A stretch of DNA of 64,000 bases, taken from Chelatococcus sp. YT9 (GTDB taxonomy: Bacteria > Pseudomonadota > Alphaproteobacteria > Rhizobiales > Beijerinckiaceae). The first letter of the stretch is position 1. Each line of letters begins with the position of its first letter. Below the pieces are notes generated by a model. It was not told the origin of the DNA, searched no databases, and worked only from the letters and a program-made list of their open reading frames with translations. Shown piece by piece: positions 44,514-53,385 of the stretch. Where the stretch lies: NCBI RefSeq assembly GCF_018398315.1, contig NZ_JAHBRW010000002.1, positions 852,637-916,636 on the forward strand, given 5' to 3'. The position numbers and the translations under genes are program-made.

Positions 44514-45008
44514 TTATTTCCCTGCCATTTGAATAAAGATCTCGTCGCGGCCAAGGCTGAGCGTCACCCCAGCGCTCGCGCCGGTCAGATGCATGATCAC
44601 GCCAGCTTTGTTCTCAAGCCAGAGATCGCTACCGCCCGACGTCTCTAAACCTAATTTGCCGGTGCCTTGCGCGTAGGTGCCCTCGAACATTCCGACGTCC
44701 TTGAGTTTGTAGACATCGCCCGCGACGACAATTTTGGACGCACCGCCGGGGCCTATCACGCTCCCAATTAGCCTGAACGGATACTTCTTGCCCTGAAAGG
44801 TCAAGACACCCTCGCCCCCGACAAAGCCCCCGACGACCGCTTCGGTAAGGGTTACGGTGCCGGATGGTGATAGTCCGGCAACGCTCTCAGAAGTCGGCAC
44901 ATTGACCGGAATTGGAGAAGATACGCAGCTGGTGAGGGACAACAGGGCCGCTATTCCCAAAGGGATTGACCATGCGGGTATGCTCCTGCGCCGAGCTTTG
45001 GCGATCAT
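44514..45008 (-). CDS. Putative lipoprotein of unknown function
   Basis: A 164-residue protein. Positive residues and a hydrophobic core (IPLGIAALLSLTSC) end in a lipobox-like LTSC, so it is probably lipid-anchored. The mature part is rich in glycine and beta-prone segments (VVGGFVGGEGVLTFQGKKYPF, quoted in part GGEGVLTFQGKKYPF) with DVGMFEGTYAQGTGKLG and ends in LSLGRDEIFIQMAGK. No family recognised. Stands alone. Confidence 0.6.
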   Translation of the reverse strand: MIAKARRRSIPAWSIPLGIAALLSLTSCVSSPIPVNVPTSESVAGLSPSGTVTLTEAVVGGFVGGEGVLTFQGKKYPFRLIGSVIGPGGASKIVVAGDVYKLKDVGMFEGTYAQGTGKLGLETSGGSDLWLENKAGVIMHLTGASAGVTLSLGRDEIFIQMAGK

Positions 45009-45450
45009 TCTTGGGTCCTCGTGAGTAGCTTACTGCGCGGAAGCGAAGGTAGCGAATGGAAAGGTTTGCATAGTTACACCGGAGCGAAAGCCAAGTCCAT
45101 CGGGCTCGCCACCAAACGCGATGCGGCGATGGAAGGACTTCGACCCGCCGTGTTGGTGGGAATCTCGGTTGCTAAGCTGCGGACCTGGCGACCTGCGGAC
45201 GCCCACGTAGCGCTATAAAGCTGGGCAGGCGCACCGTTACCTACCTTTCCACGCCAGCGGCACATGAACGCTCAACAAGCGAGCCTATCACTTGCTTCGG
45301 GTGCAGCCGAAGCGCCACTGAAACGTTCATGTGCGGAGGGCTCGCTCGGCGGTGAGCTCTCCTCGCGCCAGTCATGCCTGTACTCGGATCAGTCTCCGAG
45401 CCAGAACGGGTGTAAGCGATACGCCTGGGTTGAGCGACAAAGCGACACAC
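45009..45450. other. Region between lipoprotein and AraC genes, holding a foldable element
   Basis: No protein is recognised. The right half (45260-45346) contains several long complementary segments described separately. The rest should hold the promoter of the lipoprotein gene on the minus strand. Confidence 0.4.
45260..45346. ncRNA. Structured element upstream of the AraC gene, identity unknown
   Basis: GCACATGAACG (45260-45270) is perfectly complementary to CGTTCATGTGC (45324-45334). Enclosed is the hairpin GCTTCGG (45294-45300) / CCGAAGC (45307-45313) with a six-base loop. In addition AGCGAGCC (45279-45286) pairs with GGCTCGCT (45339-45346), which lies outside the first stem, so the two long helices would be alternatives or form a pseudoknot. 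Such architecture suggests a structured RNA or a recombination site. I do not recognise a named family. Confidence 0.4.
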
Positions 45451-46560
45451 GTGAATACGGTCCTTACAACGCACTTGCCACGCCTATCCCTGCTCGATAT
45501 CCAGAAACGATCCATTTTGCGCCAAAAGAGCGTCTCGGAGAATTGTGCCATAGCCGCCGTCCCAGTCATTGCCAGCTACGTCCTGCAGGGAGTGCCCGCG
45601 TTCGTCAGAAATGAAATAGGCGAAAGGACATTGCACCGCGCTAACCGCGCGGCTGGCTTCGACTCCGAACTAATCGAGCAGTCCCGGTTTTTCGTTACGC
45701 AGCGATCAGTGGTCGATTTCATCAACGCGATCGCGCGAGCCATGGGTGAGCCTGGTCTGGGTCTCCTTTTGGTCCCGACAATGGATGTTGGCACCTACGG
45801 CAACTTCGGGCGCTACATTTTTGGCGCCCAGACGCTCGGACAGGCGATTAAGCGCAGCATCTCGGCACTTCCCTATCATAGTACTTACGATCGATTGACT
45901 GTTTCCCAACGGGGCGACGAAATCACATATAGCTACGCATTTGCACTGGCTGGGACCGATGGCTACGATATCGTGGCAAGCGCTGCGGCGGGTGAGCTCT
46001 TAAGCCTCTTCAAAAGCTACTTGCCGGATGGCTGGAGACCGCTTCGGGTCGAGCTTGACATCGCGGCACCGCGCAATAGCTCTTCTTTTGAGGACGTATT
46101 TCAATGCCCTGTCATTTTCAATGCGCCCGCGGTCGCGATTGTCGTTGAGCACCACCACATGATGGCTCAAGCGAAGCACCGTTCGCGGCAATACATGACG
46201 ATCGAAGATGTCGCCAGAGAGCGAAGGGGCGCCGCGCCGGGAATCTTGCTTGACGTTGCTTCCGAACAGATCCGGACCCGCCTTGTCGGAGGTAACGTGT
46301 CGATCGACGAGATCGCGCGATCAATGGATACGAGCGTTCGCACTCTTCAGCGCGAACTCAACCGTGCCGGCACTGATTTCCGGAGCCTTACCAGCCTGGT
46401 CAGAGTCCAGCGAGCAACAGAACTGTTGCGGGACAGAGCTGTGTCGATAACCCATATCTCAGAAGACCTTGGATATTCCTCACCAGCCGGTTTCTCTCGT
46501 GCCTTTCGGAAGGTTACGGGCCTTGGCCCTCGAGAGTACCGAAAAAAAGAAGGGCTCTAG
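45451..46560 (+). CDS. AraC-family regulator with arabinose-binding-type N-terminal domain (OruR/GbdR-like architecture)
   Basis: The C-terminal 100 residues are a clear AraC DNA-binding domain: VSIDEIARSMDTSVRTLQRELNRAG and ITHISEDLGYSSPAGFSRAFRKVTGLGPREYRK (in part DLGYSSPAGFSRAFRK). The N-terminal two-thirds resemble PF12625-type domains, starting near VIASYVLQGV and including GLGLLLVPTMDVGTYGNFG. The open frame extends to 45331 without any good start; GTG at 45451 is chosen but lacks a clear ribosome binding site. It precedes the DUF3604 cassette on the same strand, and may or may not control it. Confidence 0.75.
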   Translation: MNTVLTTHLPRLSLLDIQKRSILRQKSVSENCAIAAVPVIASYVLQGVPAFVRNEIGERTLHRANRAAGFDSELIEQSRFFVTQRSVVDFINAIARAMGEPGLGLLLVPTMDVGTYGNFGRYIFGAQTLGQAIKRSISALPYHSTYDRLTVSQRGDEITYSYAFALAGTDGYDIVASAAAGELLSLFKSYLPDGWRPLRVELDIAAPRNSSSFEDVFQCPVIFNAPAVAIVVEHHHMMAQAKHRSRQYMTIEDVARERRGAAPGILLDVASEQIRTRLVGGNVSIDEIARSMDTSVRTLQRELNRAGTDFRSLTSLVRVQRATELLRDRAVSITHISEDLGYSSPAGFSRAFRKVTGLGPREYRKKEGL

Positions 46561-47242
46561 GTCAGCCTGACCAGGAGGCAACGCCGTCCCTCCCGTCGCA
46601 CGCTACGTGTTGGCACGAGATCGGCGGCGCCAGCTCAGGGAAAATGAGCACAAGCCCGCCCGTTTTTGGGCAGATCGGCGAGCTTCTTGGCCCCGCACGG
46701 GGCATTCGAACAGGACAGCGCAAGTCGCGCGTGATTTTGCGCCAGTGGCGTGAAATGGATTGTTTGGATACTGGCGGCAGAGTAGCATCCCATGACCTGA
46801 TCGCTCCGACCTGAGAGGCCTGTGCGCATGCTTGGACTATGACGGGGGCTGACGAGTTTGTCCCACTCAAATTGAGGCTGCAACTGGGTCGGTTCCGAGC
46901 CCTTATTGTAGACGTTTGATACCCACTGCGCGGGGTCGGCGATTTGTTGACCCGATGCGAGGCGGGCGGCGAATACTTCGGAGTTGACTTCGAAGAAGAA
47001 CAACCGCCAAATCAACTGATCCGGATAAGAGATGCTGCTTGCACCAACCGGGATCGGCACTGGAATGGACCGGTTCTCCTTCGCCTATATATCCCTCCGA
47101 TTGGCCGAGGAAGCTTCGGCGCGACGAATACGTGCAACCATTCAGCCAATTCCCGCACAGGCTGCAATGATGCGTTTTCCCCAGACATTCACTCGATGCG
47201 GCGCAGTCAATACGAAACCGAGAAACGACAGGAGTGACGGCC
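46561..47242. other. Gene-poor stretch before the DUF3604 cassette
   Basis: Plus-strand promoter of the cassette is expected here. A 141-codon minus-strand frame (46635-47060) contains SEVFAARLASGQQIADPAQWVSN, which looks protein-like but is not recognised; it may be the scrap of a lost gene. AGGAG precedes the ATG at 47243. Confidence 0.35.
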
Positions 47243-49606
47243 ATGCCGAAAGCAAACCTTAGAGGCCGGCGGCGCGTGGCGTCCGTTGCCTGCGCGGTCG
47301 TCCCGCTCCTGGCATTCGCGAGCGCGCCCGTGGAGGCGCAGAGCACGCCGGAGCGCAACGCGTACTTCGGTGAAACACACGTCCATACCAGTTGGTCGTT
47401 CGATGCCTATATCTTCGGCAACCATATCACCGGTCCTGCGGATGCTTACAAATACGCCAAGGGAGAACCCATCAAGCATCCGCTGGGCTACGATGTGAAG
47501 ATCACAACACCGCTCGACTGGATGGGCGTAACGGATCACTCGGAATATGCGGGTGTCGTGCGTCTTTCGAACGACCCGAGTTCCTCCATCAGCAAATTGC
47601 CTATTGCTGACAGGCTGAAAGTGCGTGACGCCGCCGACATTCAGCGTATCTATCTCTGGCTCGGCACCAGCATGATCAAGGAACAGCCGATCGAAGCTCT
47701 GGTGAAGCCCGAAATATCGGATACGGTCTGGAAGGCGAATAACGCAGCTGCTGATGCTGCCAATGAGCCGGGCAAATTCACGGCCTTCTGTTCGTATGAA
47801 TGGACGTCGAACCCGGACTTCCGCAACATGCACCGCAATATCTTCTTTAAGGATTGCGCGAAGGTGCCGAGCCGTCCTTTCAGTTCGCTTGAGTCGCAAG
47901 CCCCGGAAGACTTGTGGAATTGGATGGACGGCCAGCGTAAGGCTGGTAACGAGCTGCTCGCCATATCGCATAATGCGAACCTGTCGGGCGGGTTGATGTA
48001 TCCGACTGAGGTTGACTTCAAAGGCCGGCCGATCGATCAGGCATGGGCTGAATCGCGTGATCGCAACGAACGCTTGACCGAGATCAAGCAGATCAAGGGT
48101 GCGTCCGAGACACACCCGTTGCTATCGCCCAATGACGAATTCGCCAACTTCGAGATCCTCAACTATTTGCTCGGTGATCCCCAGGGACAGTTCATCACCC
48201 TCGGTGGCAGCTATATCCGTCAAGCTCTGAAGGACGGCATCGCGATGCAGCAAGCACGCGGGTACAACCCCTTCAAGACTGGCGTAGTCGGAGGCTCGGA
48301 CTCGCACAATACAGCCGTTCCCTATCGCCAGGAGAACTTTTTCGGTGGCCATGCCCGGCTTGATGGAACCATCAAGGAGCGCATGGCCGGCCACAATTTC
48401 GCGGGCCTGGACGTCCGTTTCGAGAATCCGGCCGGCCTGACCGGCCTCTGGGCTGAGGAGAACACACGCGAGTCACTCTTCGAGGCGATGAAGCGCAAGG
48501 AGACATTTGCCACCAGTGGCCCGCGGATCACGCTGCGCTTTTTCGGCGGCTGGGATTATGCCAAGGACCGCAAGACAGAGCAGCGTCACGAACTGGCCTG
48601 GGATCTGCTGCCGGAGTGGATGAAAGATCAGTACTGGGTCAAAACGGCCTATGCGCAGGGCGTTCCGATGGGTGGGGACCTGGCGCCCCGCACCGCGGAT
48701 AAGACGGCCCCCTCTTTCGCCGTCTGGGCTGTCAAAGATCCCACCTCGGGTAATCTCGATCGCATCCAAATCGTCAAGGGATGGAGCAAGAACGGCCAGA
48801 GTTTCGAAAAAGTGTTCGACGTGGTTTGGGCCGGCGAGCGCCAACCTGACCCTATAACTGGCAAGATTCCGGCAATTGGATCGACTGTCGATATCAAACA
48901 GGCTGCGTACAAGAACTCGATAGGTGCGACGGAGCTCAAGGCGGTTTGGTCCGATCCCGAATTCAATCCAGCCGACGACGCGTTCTACTATGCGCGCGCG
49001 ATTGAGATCCCGACGCCGCGCTGGACGACCATCCAAGCGAAGGAACTCGGGATTTCTCCGCCGGAAATGGTGGCCTCAACAGTACAGGAGCGCGCTTGGT
49101 CCTCCCCGATCTGGTATGCGCCAACGGCAGAACAGCGCCTGGCAGCGCGAGAGGGTACGACGGAGGCAGACCTGAAAGGCCAAGGAGCCGTCTTGCTCGA
49201 CGAGGCCGCGCTCAAGGCCCTGCTTGTCGGGAAATATACTTGGATACGTAACAATGTCACCGGCGGTGTCTTCAAGGTGCAATGGGCCGAGAACGGCCAG
49301 ATGCTGGTCATGAACGTGGATCCACGCGTTCCACAACCGTCGGAAGTGGGCGATGTGGTGAGCGGCTCCTACCTTGGTACTCCGAGCGACTATTCCATCC
49401 GCGATGGCAAGGTCGCGACCTGGTTTGGCAATCGTGAGTATGAGTTCACGGTCTACAAGCTCGCAGGGGGCTCCAAAGACTTGCTGACGAAGGGCGATAC
49501 TTATCTCGCCGCACGGAGCAATGAGTTCGGTTATGCGAACTACGAGATCGTCCCGACACCGCTTTTCTTAGGAACGGAAGTGAAGGATGTGACGGTGCCT
49601 CAATGA
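47243..49606 (+). CDS. DUF3604 exported metal-dependent hydrolase (PHP-like)
   Basis: A 787-residue protein with a signal peptide (RRVASVACAVVPLLAFASAPVEAQ; core hydrophobic run VVPLLAFASA). The mature N-terminus has YFGETHVHTSWSFDAY with an HxH metal motif, then WMGVTDHSEYAG and later VVGGSDSHNTAVPYR, histidine and aspartate motifs spaced as in PHP phosphoesterases. DUF3604 has no established function; an exported metallohydrolase is inferred. AGGAG lies eight bases before the ATG; GTG at 47234 is less likely. First gene of a six-gene cassette; its stop overlaps the next ATG. Confidence 0.85.
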   Translation: MPKANLRGRRRVASVACAVVPLLAFASAPVEAQSTPERNAYFGETHVHTSWSFDAYIFGNHITGPADAYKYAKGEPIKHPLGYDVKITTPLDWMGVTDHSEYAGVVRLSNDPSSSISKLPIADRLKVRDAADIQRIYLWLGTSMIKEQPIEALVKPEISDTVWKANNAAADAANEPGKFTAFCSYEWTSNPDFRNMHRNIFFKDCAKVPSRPFSSLESQAPEDLWNWMDGQRKAGNELLAISHNANLSGGLMYPTEVDFKGRPIDQAWAESRDRNERLTEIKQIKGASETHPLLSPNDEFANFEILNYLLGDPQGQFITLGGSYIRQALKDGIAMQQARGYNPFKTGVVGGSDSHNTAVPYRQENFFGGHARLDGTIKERMAGHNFAGLDVRFENPAGLTGLWAEENTRESLFEAMKRKETFATSGPRITLRFFGGWDYAKDRKTEQRHELAWDLLPEWMKDQYWVKTAYAQGVPMGGDLAPRTADKTAPSFAVWAVKDPTSGNLDRIQIVKGWSKNGQSFEKVFDVVWAGERQPDPITGKIPAIGSTVDIKQAAYKNSIGATELKAVWSDPEFNPADDAFYYARAIEIPTPRWTTIQAKELGISPPEMVASTVQERAWSSPIWYAPTAEQRLAAREGTTEADLKGQGAVLLDEAALKALLVGKYTWIRNNVTGGVFKVQWAENGQMLVMNVDPRVPQPSEVGDVVSGSYLGTPSDYSIRDGKVATWFGNREYEFTVYKLAGGSKDLLTKGDTYLAARSNEFGYANYEIVPTPLFLGTEVKDVTVPQ

Positions 49607-50742
49607 GGATGGCATCAAAACTTGGGGCGGCGCTGCTCGGCGCCGCACTCCTTCTGGGCAGCGGCCCCGATAAGGCCTCTGCCTGCGCGATCTGTTTGTC
49701 GGCTATCACGGTAACAACCGGGCAGAAGCTTGATGCGGCCGATCAGGTTGTCCTGGCGTCCCCGCTCGCGGGTGGCAGGCAGTTCCGGATCGTCGAGAAC
49801 GTGAAGGGCGAGGCTTCCATCGGCGCGATCGTCGACGCAACTGCTGATCGCGCCAACCAAGTGGCCTCCCAGGCCGGGCAACTCTCTCTGCTCGCGCGCA
49901 ATGGCGTCTCCCTTCGCTGGACCGATTTTGGCGGCGTCCACGCCGAAAGCGCCGGATGGCTGCGTGCATTCTTAAGGACCAACGACGGTCGTGCTAAAGC
50001 ACCGCCGCGCGTGTGGCCGCTCGTCAGCCCCGCGCAGGCGGTCTCTGACAGCACCGACTGGTCCAAGCGCATCGATCTCATTGCGCCGTCTCTCGAAAGC
50101 GATGATCCGCTGATCGCGGAGATTGCCTTCGCGGAGCTTTCGCGAACGCCGTATGAGGCCATGCGCGCGCTCAAGACGGCCCTGAATGTCACCGAACTTC
50201 GTCGCTGGATCCAAGATCCCGCCCTGGCAAAACGGCAGGATGCCTATCTCCTGCTCCTTGGCATTGCGGGAGACACCGACGACATGGCGCTGTTGGAAGA
50301 TCGCCTCCTCAAGGCCCACGCATCCAAGGACGCCACAAATGTCGCAGCTTTACTTGCGGCGGATCTCGAATTGCGCGGGCCGGAACGCGTGGCCTGGATC
50401 GAGGAGAACTATCTTCTTGACCTCGGCCGCTCCCTGCCCGAGATCGAAGCGGCCTTGCTCGCCCTCAGTGTCCACGGCGGCACGAACGGAGCCATTCCGC
50501 AGCGACGCATCGTGGAAGCGTATCGACATTTCATACGAGAGCGCAAGCCGATGGCCGGTTTCGTCGCGACCTACCTCAGCGACTGGCAAGCCTGGGAGGC
50601 TGTGCCTGACTACGTGGAAGTATTGCGGTCAAATGCGGTGAAGGACCCCGCGAGCCAGCTCGCAATCCTCGTGTATCTCCGCGACAGCCCGGGTTTCGAA
50701 GGCCGGTTGGCCGCAGAAGCGTTCGTCAAACGGGCAGACTGA
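49603..50742 (+). CDS. Exported CxxC protein with HEAT-like helical repeats, unknown function
   Basis: A 379-residue protein with a signal peptide ending near GPDKASA, immediately followed by CAICLSA, a CxxC close to the mature N-terminus that could bind metal or form a disulphide. A beta-rich part with VVLASPLAGGRQFRIVENVKG follows, then an alpha-helical half with repeats such as SDDPLIAEIAFAELSRTPYEA, like HEAT arrays. Not recognised as a named family. The ATG overlaps the DUF3604 stop (ATGA), so the two proteins are probably made in concert and work in the periplasm. Confidence 0.75.
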   Translation: MRMASKLGAALLGAALLLGSGPDKASACAICLSAITVTTGQKLDAADQVVLASPLAGGRQFRIVENVKGEASIGAIVDATADRANQVASQAGQLSLLARNGVSLRWTDFGGVHAESAGWLRAFLRTNDGRAKAPPRVWPLVSPAQAVSDSTDWSKRIDLIAPSLESDDPLIAEIAFAELSRTPYEAMRALKTALNVTELRRWIQDPALAKRQDAYLLLLGIAGDTDDMALLEDRLLKAHASKDATNVAALLAADLELRGPERVAWIEENYLLDLGRSLPEIEAALLALSVHGGTNGAIPQRRIVEAYRHFIRERKPMAGFVATYLSDWQAWEAVPDYVEVLRSNAVKDPASQLAILVYLRDSPGFEGRLAAEAFVKRAD

Positions 50743-50754
50743 GCGGGATCTAAG

Positions 50755-51753
50755 ATGAGTCATTTCACGGAAGCCGAAAGCCCTGCCCAGCCGACTTTGG
50801 CGGACACTGGTCCCGGTGGGCTCAAGGCTCAAAAGCGTTCCTGGACGAGCCAGATCCTGCGGGAGCCGCTCTTACATTTCGCAGTGCTCGGTGTGCTGAT
50901 ATTCGGCGGTTACAAGCTGCTCGATAGTCAACCACAAGGCGCGGCCGCTACGGCTCAGCAGATACAGATCACCAAAGACGACTTGCGCCAGCTCGCGGTC
51001 GTATGGCTCGCCCAGGGCCGCGAGAGACCTACAGCCGCGCAATTGCAGGCTCTGATCGAGCAGAAGGCAATGTCGGAGATGCTCGTTCGGGAGGCGATCG
51101 CGCTTGGACTCGATAGGGATGATGAGGTTATCAAGCGCCGCCTAGCACAGAAGATGGACTTCCTGCTTGCCGATATCGCAGCGCTGGCTCCGCCCACGAA
51201 TGAGGAATTGACGACCTGGTTTGCTGCGCATCCGGCCGAGTTCACGAAGCCACCGCGGATCCGCTTTCGCCACCTTTACTTCACGTCCGACAAGCGGCCG
51301 CGAGGCGCGCGCGAAGCGGCCGAGGCCAGCCTCCCGCTTGTTGCTGGTCGATCGCCGGGCTCGCTCGGAGCAACCGGTATCGGCGATCCTTTCATGTTCC
51401 GCGACTACTACGCGGATGTAACCCCCGAGCAAATGGCGAAGGAATTTGGAGGGGCCTTTGCCAATGCTCTTTTTACTCTCCGTCCGGGCGATTGGCGCGG
51501 CCCCATCGAATCCGGATATGGCTGGCACCTGATCTGGGTTGAATCCTACGAGGAACCTCGCGTTCCCGCGCTGGAAGAAGTGAGGGCGACTGTCGCTCAA
51601 GCTTGGCAGGCCGAGAAATATCGCGAAGTCAAGCAGCGCGCGATGGAGGAGATCCGATCACGCTACGATATTATCTCCCCGCCGCTTGATGATTTCAACA
51701 TCGACGACCTGACCATCGTATCTTCCGGCCCAAGCCGAGCGGTGGCTGAATGA
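50755..51753 (+). CDS. Membrane-anchored parvulin-type peptidyl-prolyl isomerase
   Basis: A 332-residue protein: a cytoplasmic tail of about 40 residues, one hydrophobic anchor (LLHFAVLGVLIFGGYKLL), an alpha-helical chaperone section (QLQALIEQKAMSEMLVREAIALGLDRDDEVIKRRL in part EMLVREAIALGLDRDDEV), and a parvulin domain from about residue 165 (RIRFRHLYFTSDKRP) to 280 with WRGPIESGYGWHLIWV. It should assist folding of exported proteins. The same DEVIKRRLAQKMDFL segment occurs in PpiC proteins next to HupE genes. Twelve bases separate it from the gene before; it overlaps the next by ATGA. Confidence 0.87.
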   Translation: MSHFTEAESPAQPTLADTGPGGLKAQKRSWTSQILREPLLHFAVLGVLIFGGYKLLDSQPQGAAATAQQIQITKDDLRQLAVVWLAQGRERPTAAQLQALIEQKAMSEMLVREAIALGLDRDDEVIKRRLAQKMDFLLADIAALAPPTNEELTTWFAAHPAEFTKPPRIRFRHLYFTSDKRPRGAREAAEASLPLVAGRSPGSLGATGIGDPFMFRDYYADVTPEQMAKEFGGAFANALFTLRPGDWRGPIESGYGWHLIWVESYEEPRVPALEEVRATVAQAWQAEKYREVKQRAMEEIRSRYDIISPPLDDFNIDDLTIVSSGPSRAVAE

Positions 51754-52769
51754 CGATTGGCTCGCCCCGCCTTCCACACATGACGAGGCTGCTGGCGCTC
51801 ATCGCCGCGGTGCTCCTCAGCCTGATCACTCCGGCGTTGTCGCACGAGGTCAGGCCCGCTTATCTGCAGATCGACCAGACGGATACCAATCGCTACACAA
51901 TCCTTTGGAAGACACCGCTTCTGTCCGGCATGCCGCTCCCTGTTGTCCTGAAGCTTCCTGATAGCGTGACGCATGTGATGGAGCCTCAGGAAAGACCCTT
52001 GCCGGGTTTTATTCTCCAGAAGCGCGTTATTACCGCGCCGGATGGTCTGGCGGGCATGCGCATCGAGTTTGTCGGCCTTCAAGCGACGATCACCGATGTC
52101 TTCATCCGCATAACGTGGTTGGATGGCAGGCAGGCCAGCACTATTATACGTCCCTCTCAACCATGGTATGACGTTCCCGCCGAACAGAGCAGCTGGTCTG
52201 TCGCCTGGGAGTATCTCAAGCTCGGCATCCGTCATATCCTCTACGGTCTCGATCATCTGCTGTTTGTTGCTTCACTCATGCTGATCGTTCGCGACTGGCG
52301 TGTCCTCGTGAAGACGATAACGGCCTTTACCGTTGCTCATTCTATCACTCTTGCCCTCGCGACCTTTGGGCTCGTCACGTTGCCCGGGCCGCCAGTCGAG
52401 GCCATGGTCGCGCTCAGCATACTTCTCGTTGCCGCCGAGGCAGTGCGCATGGAGCGCGGTGAGAAGAGCCTGACGATCACATGGCCATGGGTGGTTGCCT
52501 TTGGGTTCGGGCTGCTTCACGGCTTCGGCTTCGCGGGCGCCATGATCGACCTCGGACTTCCACAGCGCGATGTTCCGCTTGCTCTGCTCTTCTTCAACGT
52601 CGGCGTTGAGATCGGACAGCTCGCGTTTATCGCCGCAATCCTTGCAGTCGGTTATTCGGCTAAGCTCATCTTCACCTTGGGGAGACCCGTCCGCATGGCT
52701 GCCGCGTATGGCGTCGGCGCTGTGGCCGCGTTCTGGACGATCGATCGGCTAGGCTCGATTTTTCTGTAA
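51750..52769 (+). CDS. HupE/UreJ-type membrane protein, long form
   Basis: A 339-residue protein. A signal-like N-terminus (LLALIAAVLLSLITPALS) is followed by a periplasmic beta domain of some 130 residues beginning HEVRPAYLQIDQTD. The membrane half has the HupE/UreJ_2 histidine motifs LGIRHILYGLDHLLFVASL, AHSITLALATFG and LLHGFGFAGAMIDLG. HupE and UreJ relatives move nickel or cobalt ions or bring them to metalloenzymes, so metal delivery to the DUF3604 enzyme is a reasonable inference. Its ATG overlaps the isomerase gene. Confidence 0.87.
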   Translation: MTIGSPRLPHMTRLLALIAAVLLSLITPALSHEVRPAYLQIDQTDTNRYTILWKTPLLSGMPLPVVLKLPDSVTHVMEPQERPLPGFILQKRVITAPDGLAGMRIEFVGLQATITDVFIRITWLDGRQASTIIRPSQPWYDVPAEQSSWSVAWEYLKLGIRHILYGLDHLLFVASLMLIVRDWRVLVKTITAFTVAHSITLALATFGLVTLPGPPVEAMVALSILLVAAEAVRMERGEKSLTITWPWVVAFGFGLLHGFGFAGAMIDLGLPQRDVPLALLFFNVGVEIGQLAFIAAILAVGYSAKLIFTLGRPVRMAAAYGVGAVAAFWTIDRLGSIFL

Positions 52770-52782
52770 TGGAAGCGCTGAA

Positions 52783-53385
52783 ATGCCCTCTGAGAATTAC
52801 CGCGCGATCGGCGCGACGCTCTGTCTCCTGGCCGCTTGTTCCGCGAGCTCCGCTCTTGCACATACCGGCGCCGATCATGGCGGCGGTGGCTTCACGAGCG
52901 GCTTTACACATCCGCTTCTAGGGCTCGATCACATCATCGCTATGGTTGCTGTCGGGCTCTGGGGCGTATTCCTTGGCGCGCCGGCAATTTGGGTGCTGCC
53001 AATCGTCTTCCCGTTGGTAATGGCTCTTGGCGGTGTCTTCGGAATCATCGAGGTGCCGCTCCCGGGCGTCGAAGCCGGCATTGCCCTGTCAGCCGTGGTT
53101 CTTGGCCTCTGCGTCGCCCTGGCGCTCAAGCCGCCGTTGTGGGCCGCAGCGCTCGTCGTCGGAGCCTTTGCAATCTTTCATGGCTACGCCCATGGAACGG
53201 AGATGCCGATAGCCTCTGATGCGGTGTCATACGCACTTGGTTTCGTCGTCGCGACGGGCCTCCTGCACCTGTGTGGCATCGCCTTCGGCAATTTGGCCCG
53301 CTGGCCCGCCGGACGGTTTGCCGTAAGGGCCGCGGGCGCCTTCATCGCCATTGCTGGCGGCGTCTTTCTGTCTGGCATTGCGTGA
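52783..53385 (+). CDS. hupE: HupE/UreJ family metal permease, canonical form
   Basis: A 200-residue polytopic protein with an N-terminal signal-like helix and HTGADHGGGGFTSGF, then the canonical THPLLGLDHIIAMVAVGLWG (HPxxGxDH) and FHGYAHGTEMP motifs, all characteristic of HupE nickel permeases from hydrogenase and urease operons. No hydrogenase or urease gene is in the window, so it probably serves the DUF3604 cassette. Thirteen bases separate it from the long form. Confidence 0.87.
   Translation: MPSENYRAIGATLCLLAACSASSALAHTGADHGGGGFTSGFTHPLLGLDHIIAMVAVGLWGVFLGAPAIWVLPIVFPLVMALGGVFGIIEVPLPGVEAGIALSAVVLGLCVALALKPPLWAAALVVGAFAIFHGYAHGTEMPIASDAVSYALGFVVATGLLHLCGIAFGNLARWPAGRFAVRAAGAFIAIAGGVFLSGIA

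Noticed and set aside
45009-45450. Group II intron or retron
   Set aside because: The complementary segments suggested an intron end, but no reverse transcriptase gene and no clear domain V were found; kept only as an unnamed structured element.
46635-47060. Minus-strand frame with protein-like text before the DUF3604 cassette
   Set aside because: It has no recognised family, no good ribosome binding site and a scrappy second half; not reported as a gene.
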